Origin: an uncultured Clostridia bacterium
GTDB taxonomy: Bacteria; Bacillota; Clostridia; Christensenellales; Borkfalkiaceae
Direction: 5' to 3'
NCBI GenBank assembly: GCA_947629845.1
Contig: CANRFD010000053.1
Span: forward strand, 1 to 8,794
DNA length: 8,794 bases
This document shows positions 1 through 4,441 of this stretch, piece by piece. Every line of letters starts with the position of its first letter. The first letter of the stretch is position 1. The notes beneath the pieces were generated by a model. That model was not told where the DNA came from. It did no database searches and saw only the letters and a program-made list of their open reading frames with translations. The translations under genes and the position numbers were made by a program.

Positions 1-464
1 CCCTCGACTGTCATCTCATGGTCCTGCACCCCGAGACGCACATCGAGGACTTCGTGCAGGCCGGCGCGGACAACATCACGGTCCATGTCGAGACGTGCGA
101 CATCCCCGCGCTCTTTGCAAAAATCGCAACTTATGGCGTGAAAAAGGCCGCCGTCATCAATCCCGAGACGGCCGTAGATAAGGTCTTTCCCGCCGTGGAA
201 GCGGGCGCGGATATGCTCCTTCTCATGAGCGTGCACCCCGGCTGGGGCGGGCAGAAGTTCATCCCGGAGACGCTGAAAAAGATCGAGGCCGTGCGCACCT
301 TCTGCATCCAAAACGGCGTGCCCGAGCTCGATATCGAGGTGGACGGCGGCATCACCGAGGACAACGTGAAGGACGTCGTCTCGGCGGCGAACGTCATCGT
401 GGCGGGGAGCACCGTGTTCCGCGCGCCCGATATGGCGGCGACCGTAAGGAGGCTGCGCGGATGA
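1..464 (+). CDS. rpe: Ribulose-phosphate 3-epimerase, C-terminal part (5' end outside window)
   Basis: This gene interconverts ribulose 5-phosphate and xylulose 5-phosphate in the cytosolic pentose phosphate pathway. The reading frame is already open at the window edge (first full codon at 3), so roughly the first 65 residues of a TIM-barrel protein of about 220 are missing. Visible family motifs are HLMV near the start (a metal/catalytic His region), MSVHPGWGGQKF (the phosphate-binding loop, usually NPGFGG, here with His and Trp variants), IEVDGGI containing the second catalytic Asp, and VAGSTVF near the end. The stop codon TGA at 462-464 overlaps the ATG of the next gene (ATGA), which indicates translational coupling. 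In B. subtilis rpe is likewise followed by thiN and spoVM. The identification rests on motif recognition and synteny and is firm. Confidence 0.96.
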   Translation, partial: LDCHLMVLHPETHIEDFVQAGADNITVHVETCDIPALFAKIATYGVKKAAVINPETAVDKVFPAVEAGADMLLLMSVHPGWGGQKFIPETLKKIEAVRTFCIQNGVPELDIEVDGGITEDNVKDVVSAANVIVAGSTVFRAPDMAATVRRLRG

Positions 465-1094
465 ACGGCGGGAGGAAAAACGTCATTATTTTGCTCAACG
501 GCGAGCCCTACCGCGGGAAGATCGACGCGGAAAACGCCTACGTCATCTGCTGCGACGGCGCCTATTCGTGGGCGAAGGGGAAGGTCGCGATCGACGAAAA
601 TTTGGGGGGACTTCGACTCCTTGGAGGAGACGCCCGAGCCCGCGCCGCTGCGCGAATTTCCCTCGGAGAAGAACGAGACGGACGGCGAGCTCGCCGTCGA
701 CCGTGCGCTTGAGCTCGGCGCGACGGACGTCGTCTTTTACGGCGGCGGGGGAAAGCGCGAGGATCACTTCCTCGGCAATCTGCACCTTCTGTATAAGGCG
801 AAGCTCGGGGGGATCGTCGAGGCCGTCATCAAGACGAACGGCGCGCAGATCTCCCTCTGCGGAAAGGGCGAATGCGGGTTTGTCTGCAAAAAGGGGCAGA
901 CCGTCTCGCTGTTGCCTTTCGGCGGCGACGCGCATATCATGGAGATATGGGGGTTGAAGTATGCGCCCGACGACGTATGGCTCCGCTACGGCTCCACGCG
1001 CGGCATCTCCAATCTCACCACCGACGACGAGGAATTTTCATTTTGGGTGAACAAGGGCTACGTGCTCGTCATCATCAACGAGGAGGTTGTATGA
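461..1094 (+). CDS. thiN: Thiamine diphosphokinase, interrupted by a one-base frameshift near 604-609
   Basis: The enzyme transfers pyrophosphate from ATP to thiamine to make thiamine diphosphate. The N-terminal half is read from ATG 461 and includes VICCDGAYSWAKGK. The rest is read in the next frame: GDFDSLEE (the DFDS nucleotide/metal motif), NETDGELAVDRALELGA, FYGGGGKREDHFLGNL (the GGR-x-DH-x3-N equivalent) and a C-terminal thiamine-binding part with STRGISN. The frames join at TTGGGGGGAC (602-611). Removing one G from the six-G run gives ...ENLGDFDSLEE and a 210-residue protein, the usual family length. Both halves are otherwise intact, so this is either a sequencing or assembly error, a very recent null mutation, or recoding; the first seems likeliest. 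Without correction the first frame runs on to a stop at 710-712. The start overlaps the rpe stop and the end overlaps spoVM. Confidence 0.88.
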
Positions 1095-1156
1095 TCGTCT
1101 GTATCAAGCTGCCGAGGGTGCTCGGCTGCATCGTACGGCTGTTCTACAGGGGATGA
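1091..1156 (+). CDS. spoVM: Stage V sporulation protein M (21-residue spore morphogenetic peptide)
   Basis: This is a 21-codon gene. Its core IKLPRVLGCIVR matches the SpoVM core of B. subtilis, IKLPKFLGGIVR, at nine of twelve positions, including the helix-interrupting Pro (P8 here, P9 in B. subtilis), the Leu-Gly pair and the IVR end. In B. subtilis this amphipathic peptide settles on the convex outer forespore membrane and anchors the coat ATPase SpoIVA, so it nucleates coat and cortex assembly. An AGGAGG site at 1081-1086 lies 4 nt before the ATG. The start overlaps the thiN stop and the stop (1154-1156) overlaps the ATG of the dipeptidase, both as ATGA. The C-terminal tail is about five residues shorter than in B. 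subtilis. The location right after thiN is the same as in B. subtilis, which makes the call strong despite the small size. It implies the organism can form spores. Confidence 0.93.
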   Translation: MIVCIKLPRVLGCIVRLFYRG

Positions 1157-2031
1157 ATTACATCGATCTACACTGCGACGCTCTCACGACAGAGGGCGTC
1201 GCCGTTGTTTGCGGGGAAAGTTTGAAGCGGGGCGGGTGCGCGCTGCAATGCTTCGCCGCCTTCGTGGACGGGACGAAGGGGGAGGGCTACGCGCGGGCTA
1301 CCGCTCTCTGCGATCAATTTGACGGGATGTGCGATCGGGAAGGACTGACTGCGGTGCGTGGGGCAAGCGATCTTGCGGCGGGCGGGCGCGCCATGCTCAC
1401 CGTGGAGGGCGGCGAGGCCGTGGAGGGAAGTTTGGAGAAGCTGCATGCGCTCTTCGCCCGCGGCGTAAGAATGATGGGGCTGACGTGGAACAGGGACAAT
1501 GCGCTCGGCGCGGCGAACGGGTCGCCGGGCGGGCTGACGGCGTTCGGGCGGGCGTGCGTGGAGCGCATGTGCGGGATGAAGATGCTCGCCGACGTCTCCC
1601 ATGGGAGCGACGGGCTTGTGTTCGACGTCGCAAAAATTTGCAGGGAGAAGGGCGCGCCCTTTGTCGCGAGCCACGCGGGCGCACGCGAGGTCTTTCCCCA
1701 TCCCCGCAATCTGACGGACGGGGGCATCCGTGCCGTGGCGGAGAGCGGAGGGGTCGTCGGGCTGTACTTTGTGGGGAAATTTCTCGCGGAAACGCAGAGC
1801 GCGGAGGGGCAGCGGGCGGCAATTTTCGCCCACGCGCGGCACATCATGAAGGCGGGCGGCGAGGACGTTTTGGCGCTCGGGAGCGACTTCGACGGCGCGG
1901 CGCCCAATGCGTACGTTGCGAGCCCCGCCGACATGCCCAAGCTGCTGTTTGACTTGGAAAAGGCCTTCGGCGCACGCGTTGCGGAGAAGATCGCGTACAA
2001 AAACGCCCTGCGAACGCTGACGTGGATTTGA
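1153..2031 (+). CDS. Membrane dipeptidase-type metallopeptidase, family M19
   Basis: This 292-residue protein is a predicted zinc dipeptidase of the renal dipeptidase family, a TIM-barrel with a binuclear metal centre that cleaves dipeptides. The metal ligands expected for the family are all visible: H7-x-D9 in IDLHCD, E85 in VEGGEA, H150 in DVSH, and H174 in ASHAG followed by the typical PHPRNLTD. GSDFDG near residue 243 supplies the conserved Asp. I see no signal peptide, so a cytosolic place is likely, as for many short clostridial members. A TTG start at 1087 in the same frame is possible, but ATG 1153 begins exactly at the family N-terminus and overlaps the spoVM stop (ATGA), so I prefer it. 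No clear terminator follows. A link to peptide recycling during sporulation is inference from the neighbour only. Confidence 0.93.
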   Translation: MNYIDLHCDALTTEGVAVVCGESLKRGGCALQCFAAFVDGTKGEGYARATALCDQFDGMCDREGLTAVRGASDLAAGGRAMLTVEGGEAVEGSLEKLHALFARGVRMMGLTWNRDNALGAANGSPGGLTAFGRACVERMCGMKMLADVSHGSDGLVFDVAKICREKGAPFVASHAGAREVFPHPRNLTDGGIRAVAESGGVVGLYFVGKFLAETQSAEGQRAAIFAHARHIMKAGGEDVLALGSDFDGAAPNAYVASPADMPKLLFDLEKAFGARVAEKIAYKNALRTLTWI

Positions 2032-2103
2032 GCGGGGGGAAGCAAAATTACGTCTGTACAGTATAAATACGCGTACGCAGTAGAATTACGACCATGCAAT
2101 ACA

Positions 2104-2233
2104 ATTACGTCATCCTGAGCCGCCGCTGCCTTTGCGGCGTGTCGAAGGATGTCCGCAGTATAATAAGGACATGTTTCGACGACGAAGCCCCGCCGATTGT
2201 GTCGGCGGGGCTTCTGCTCAACATGACGTGATT
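2104..2233. repeat. Palindromic repeat family A, copy 1
   Basis: The ends ATTACGTCATCCTGAGC and GCTCAACATGACGTGAT are imperfect inverted repeats. The 40-bp core (2141-2180) is GTCGAAGGATGTCC, a 12-nt AT-rich loop containing TATAATAA, and GGACATGTTTCGAC. The left arm carries a short GCCGC/GCGGC hairpin. The right arm carries a 13-bp hairpin GAAGCCCCGCCGA/TCGGCGGGGCTTC (2184-2214), the same as in copy 4. It has no coding capacity and resembles MITE- or REP-like elements. Confidence 0.85.
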
Positions 2234-2244
2234 ATATGGCGGGC

Positions 2245-2371
2245 TGTCATTTCGCCCGACGCGAAGCAGCGCACGAGCCGTAGGCGAAGTAGCGAAGCGA
2301 AGCGGAGTCGAGAAATCTCAAAATAAGGTAGAGATGTCTCCACTTCGGCTACGCCTTCGGTCGACATGACA
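2245..2371. repeat. Palindromic repeat family B, copy 1
   Basis: The ends are TGTCATTTCG and CGACATGACA. The core pairs GAGAAATCTC (2310-2319) with GAGATGTCTC (2331-2340) around an AAAATAAGGTA loop. The arms are rich in GCGAAGC/GGCTACGCC-type segments. It is followed by TATATGGCGGGGCGGTAAAACA, which also follows copy 2, so flank and repeat were copied together. Confidence 0.82.
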
Positions 2372-2460
2372 TGTATATGGCGGGGCGGTAAAACAACAGG
2401 CGCGCGGGGCGACATGACGTGATTTGTGTGGCGGGGCGGGATATTCAGACCCGCTGTATA

Positions 2461-2608
2461 ATTACGTCACCTTGCCCCGCGCGCACGTATTATGCCGTCG
2501 AAGCGCGGCACGAGGAGCGTAGCGACGAAGTAGCTCCGTCGAAAGGTGTCCACATTATAATAAGGACATGTTTCGACTGCGCTACGCTCCGCTCAACATG
2601 ACGTGATT
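2461..2608. repeat. Palindromic repeat family A, copy 2
   Basis: It has the same ends and 40-bp core (2538-2577) as copy 1. The left arm is different: CCCCGCGCGCACGTATTATG, then a GAGGAGCGTAGCGACGAAG segment shared with copy 4. The right arm is short (TGCGCTACGCTCC). It lies directly upstream of the RNA1 promoter and begins the cassette duplicated before RNA2. Confidence 0.85.
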
Positions 2609-2667
2609 TTGTGGCGGGGCGGGACGATCGGGCGTTGGGCGGCGGGTGGGATAATTGTCAAAAATAC

Positions 2668-2696
2668 TTGTCATTTTTCCGTAACTGTGATATACT
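2668..2696 (+). promoter_or_regulatory. Sigma-A-type promoter of RNA1 and the membrane protein gene
   Basis: TTGTCA (2668-2673), a 17-nt spacer and TATACT (2691-2696). The predicted start is G2703, the first base of the closing helix. A second TTGTCA lies 13 nt further upstream (2655-2660). The RNA2 promoter has the same hexamers, the same spacing and the same predicted start. Confidence 0.85.
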
Positions 2697-2702
2697 GGTT
2701 GC

Positions 2703-2852
2703 GTCACACAAGTAAATAATAGGTTGGAAGGAGTCGCATATTAGGCTTGCGTATCTCCTGTTTTCCTTTCAACCTTTATTTTGGAAAACTTGTGTGACAA
2801 CAACCGGAGATATCAACGCAGTGTGTCTTCGGTTGAAGGCACACTTTTTTTT
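2703..2852 (+). ncRNA. Structured leader RNA, copy 1 (candidate attenuator or orphan riboswitch)
   Basis: This is a predicted transcript of about 150 nt between a promoter and an intrinsic terminator. Helix P1 pairs 2703-2713 (GTCACACAAGT) with 2788-2798 perfectly, 11 bp. A 3' internal loop UGGAAA follows. The long arm pairs AAATAA and AGGTTGGAAGG (2714-2731) with 2765-2781, with one bulged U. The tip is CGCA-UAUUAGGCU-UGCG. After P1 comes CAACCGGAG (2801-2809), which can pair over 9 bp with CTTCGGTTG (2827-2835) and so break the terminator. Copy 2 (4250-4401) keeps the same fold with different arm bases. It matches no riboswitch class I can recall. It could instead be a free-standing small RNA. 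Here a separate promoter in the 69-nt gap before the gene cannot be excluded as firmly as in copy 2, though none is evident. Confidence 0.75.
2820..2852 (+). terminator. Intrinsic terminator at the end of RNA1
   Basis: Stem GTGTGTCTTC (2821-2830), loop GGTT, GAAGGCACAC (2835-2844; one G-U pair), extended by an A-T pair, then eight T. It lies upstream of the downstream gene's start codon, as expected for attenuation rather than for ending a gene. Confidence 0.9.
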
Positions 2853-2921
2853 GCGAAAAAATTTCGCGGCGGGGAGAGAGGGATACACCGTTTTTTCCCG
2901 CGGCGGTTTAGGAGGAAATTT

Positions 2922-3569
2922 ATGGAACAAAAGAAACAGGCAGCCGTGGAGGCAGCCAAAACGAAGGGAAAACGCGCGGAGGAAAACGTCTTTCTCAAAG
3001 AGGCCAAGCGGAAGATCAGGGGGGCGGCGATCAAGTTGCTCATCCAATTGCTCGTGTATCTCGTCTGGATGGGCATCGTTGTGTTCGGCGGACTGCTCTT
3101 CATCGCGAAGTGCTTCCCCGAGAATATGGTCGGGTCGCTCGCCGTGCTGCAACCGGTTTCAGACAATCTTGGCATCAGTTGGGAGACGTGGGGGGAATGG
3201 GTGCTCGTCGGGCTCCTCGTCGCTTGCTGGATCTTTGCAGGATTTTGCGAATACGAACTTCGCGACGACCTCTATGAAAACCTGCACGATTATATTTCGG
3301 AAAAAGACTTCGATTACAATTTGGAGCACACCTACAACGAGGCGTCGATCGTGGGGAACCGCGTGGAAGTTCATCTCCACGAGTCGCACCGCAACCTCGC
3401 GGGGGTGTTCGCCGTTGTGTGCGCGATTTTTTCCATTGTCATCTTCCCGTTCGATGCCCTGTTTACGGATCTCTATCTGTGGATCAAGTACGGCGTCATC
3501 AAGCGCAGGATCCTCGCCGCAGACAAAAAGGGCGAGCAGACAAAGGGAAAGGCGCAAAAAAAATCGTAA
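2922..3569 (+). CDS. Multi-pass membrane protein of unknown function
   Basis: I do not recognise the family. ATG 2922 is chosen because AGGAGG (2910-2915) lies 6 nt upstream; a longer in-frame start at 2781 would lie inside the structured leader RNA. The 215-residue product has a charged Lys/Glu/Ala-rich N-terminus (1-33), a hydrophobic segment at about 36-62, a second at about 93-110, an acidic soluble loop (about 110-157, including RDDLYENLHDYISEKDFDYN), a long hydrophobic stretch at about 159-190 that may cross once or twice, and a strongly basic tail ending in KKS. No catalytic motif is visible. The gene stands alone: leader RNA1 precedes it and a strong terminator follows, so its expression probably depends on read-through of the RNA1 terminator. 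Confidence 0.85.
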   Translation: MEQKKQAAVEAAKTKGKRAEENVFLKEAKRKIRGAAIKLLIQLLVYLVWMGIVVFGGLLFIAKCFPENMVGSLAVLQPVSDNLGISWETWGEWVLVGLLVACWIFAGFCEYELRDDLYENLHDYISEKDFDYNLEHTYNEASIVGNRVEVHLHESHRNLAGVFAVVCAIFSIVIFPFDALFTDLYLWIKYGVIKRRILAADKKGEQTKGKAQKKS

Positions 3570-3647
3570 CAGGCACAAAAAAGCGCCGAGGGGAGATGCC
3601 GCGGCGCCAAGACGGCCGCTGCCGTGCTCTCGAGATGTTGAACCCCG

Positions 3648-3675
3648 CCCGCCGAAGTTTCGGCGGGTATTTTTT
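3648..3675 (+). terminator. Intrinsic terminator of the membrane protein gene
   Basis: CCCGCCGA (3648-3655), loop AGTT, TCGGCGGG (3660-3667), then TATTTTTT, and a further T8 run at 3681-3688. It lies about 80 nt after the stop codon. Confidence 0.88.
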
Positions 3676-3725
3676 GCGGTTTTTTTTGGGGGGGGCGGGG
3701 GAGGACGTGATTTATATAACAGGAG

Positions 3726-3888
3726 TGTCATTTCGAGCGGAGCGAAGCGGCGCACGAGCCGTAGGCGAAGTGGTGGAGCGAAGCGATATTCTTGTCATTT
3801 CGACCAAGCCGCGTAAGCGGCGCGTGGAGAAATCTCAAAATAAGGTAGAGATGTCTCCACTTCGGCTACGCCTTCGGTCGACATGACA
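3726..3888. repeat. Palindromic repeat family B, copy 2 (two nested left ends)
   Basis: The left end TGTCATTTCG occurs twice, at 3726 and 3793, with a single right end CGACATGACA at 3888. The inner unit 3793-3888 is a near-complete palindrome: TGTCATTTCGACC against GGTCGACATGACA, and GTGGAGAAATCTC (3824-3836) against GAGATGTCTCCAC (3848-3860), each with one mismatch. This suggests insertion of one element into, or replacement of the arm of, another. Confidence 0.82.
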
Positions 3889-3963
3889 AGTATATGGCGG
3901 GGCGGTAAAACAGGGGCGCGGGGCAGGAGGACGTGATTATGGGGCGGGGCGGTGGATAGGGGA

Positions 3964-3998
3964 AGATTCACTCGGCTCCTGCGGAGCCTCGGAATGAG
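3964..3998. repeat. Short palindromic element (GGCTCC-TGC-GGAGCC)
   Basis: A 6-bp stem at 3974-3988 lies inside a GATTCACTCGG / CTCGGAATGA frame whose ATTC and GAAT can also pair. It resembles the other short palindromes here, but only one copy is present, so a family assignment is tentative. Confidence 0.5.
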
Positions 3999-4033
3999 GA
4001 GGACGGGGGGAGGATATTCAGACCCGCTGTATA

Positions 4034-4156
4034 ATTACGTCACCCTGAGCCGCCGCTGCCCTTGCGGCGTGTCGAAGGGTGTCCGCATTATAATAAGGAC
4101 ATGTTTCGACACGCCCGCCGCAAGGGCATCGGCGGGCGGCTCAACATGACGTGATT
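4034..4156. repeat. Palindromic repeat family A, copy 3
   Basis: It has the same ends and 40-bp core (4071-4110). The left arm CGCCGCTGCCCTTGCGGC is nearly that of copy 1. The right arm is a distinct hairpin-like segment (CGCCCGCCG / CGGCGGGCG). It sits before RNA2 as copy 2 sits before RNA1, and both are preceded by ATATTCAGACCCGCTGTATA. Confidence 0.85.
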
Positions 4157-4214
4157 GTATGGCGGGGCGGGACGATCGGGCGTTGGGCAGGGTTGGGTTA
4201 ATTCTTAAAAATAC

Positions 4215-4243
4215 TTGTCATTTTGCCGCGGCTGTGGTATACT
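4215..4243 (+). promoter_or_regulatory. Sigma-A-type promoter of RNA2 and the lipoprotein gene
   Basis: TTGTCA (4215-4220), a 17-nt spacer and TATACT (4238-4243), with a predicted start at G4250, the first base of the closing helix. It is preceded by AAAAATAC as in the RNA1 promoter. Confidence 0.86.
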
Positions 4244-4249
4244 GATCGC

Positions 4250-4401
4250 GTCACACAAGTAAATAGGAAGTTCATAGGGAGCGCATAATAGGCTTTGCGT
4301 ATCTCTCTTTTCCCTGTGAACTTTTTATTCCGGAAAGACTTGTGTGACAACAATCGGAGATACCAACGCAGTGTGTCTTCGGTTGAAGGCACACTTTTTT
4401 T
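4250..4401 (+). ncRNA. Structured leader RNA, copy 2 (candidate attenuator or orphan riboswitch)
   Basis: This is a paralogue of the RNA at 2703-2852. P1 pairs 4250-4260 with 4338-4348 (11 bp, same sequence as copy 1). The arm pairs GTTCATAGGG with CCCTGTGAAC where copy 1 has AGGTTGGAAGG with CCTTTCAACCT, so pairing is kept by changes on both sides. The 3' internal loop keeps GGAAA (4332-4336), and the tip keeps CGCA, UAAUAGGCUU, UGCG and then UAUCUC. The 3' part from P1 to the T-run differs from copy 1 at only two bases, both C/T; one turns a C-G pair of the antiterminator (4351-4359 with 4377-4385) into U-G. The terminator ends 40 nt before the lipoprotein ATG with no room for another promoter, so this RNA should be the mRNA leader. 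Confidence 0.78.
4370..4401 (+). terminator. Intrinsic terminator at the end of RNA2
   Basis: Stem GTGTGTCTTC (4371-4380), loop GGTT, GAAGGCACAC (4385-4394), then seven T. It is the same hairpin as in RNA1 and lies between promoter and gene. Confidence 0.9.
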
Positions 4402-4441
4402 GTGCCGTTACTGCGCAAAAAAAATTTTTGGGAGGTAACAA

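Larger units (their letters stand above)
2032..2702. other. Intergenic region 1: nested palindromic repeats and RNA1 promoter
   Basis: No convincing gene is present. The stretch holds repeat A1 (2104-2233), repeat B1 (2245-2371), a solo A right end (TGACGTGATTTGTG near 2415), repeat A2 (2461-2608), a GC-rich spacer (GGCGGGGCGGGACGATCGGG) and the promoter of RNA1. Solo ATTACGTC ends also occur near 2047. Short open frames here are repeat-derived and lack ribosome binding sites. Confidence 0.8.
3570..4249. other. Intergenic region 2: terminator, repeats and RNA2 promoter
   Basis: No convincing gene is present. In order it holds a GC hairpin GCGCC/GGCGC near 3587-3606, the terminator at 3648-3675, repeat B2 (3726-3888), solo A-like right ends (GGACGTGATT near 3705 and 3928), a small palindrome (3964-3998), repeat A3 (4034-4156), the same GGCGGGGCGGGACGATCGGG spacer as before RNA1, and the RNA2 promoter. 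Confidence 0.8.

Noticed and set aside
1087..1152. TTG start at 1087 for the dipeptidase, adding 22 residues
   Set aside because: The added segment is the out-of-frame reading of spoVM, and the family N-terminus (IDLHCD) begins right after ATG 1153, which overlaps the spoVM stop.
2155..2172. TATAAT plus AAGGA and ATG in the A repeat core as a mobile promoter and start
   Set aside because: No -35 box lies 16-18 nt upstream, AAGGA is too close to the ATG, and the bases are explained as the loop and arm of the core hairpin.
2184..2214. 13-bp hairpin in repeat A1 as the terminator of the dipeptidase operon
   Set aside because: No T-run follows on either side and it lies 150 nt past the stop; it is part of a repeat also found in A4.
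2703..2852. RNA1 and RNA2 as 6S RNA
   Set aside because: Both have a long arm, but they are shorter than usual 6S RNA, lack a clear large central bubble, exist as two copies, and are followed closely by genes with terminator/antiterminator pairing. Not fully excluded.
2781..2921. Longer start for the membrane protein inside RNA1
   Set aside because: It would lie within the closing helix and terminator and has no ribosome binding site; AGGAGG marks ATG 2922.
3159..3755. - strand open frame across the membrane protein gene and intergenic region
   Set aside because: It runs through the terminator and a B repeat and has no ribosome binding site or recognisable domain.
2104..4156. CRISPR array
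   Set aside because: The repeats are long, palindromic, irregularly spaced and mosaic, with no regular spacers and no cas genes.
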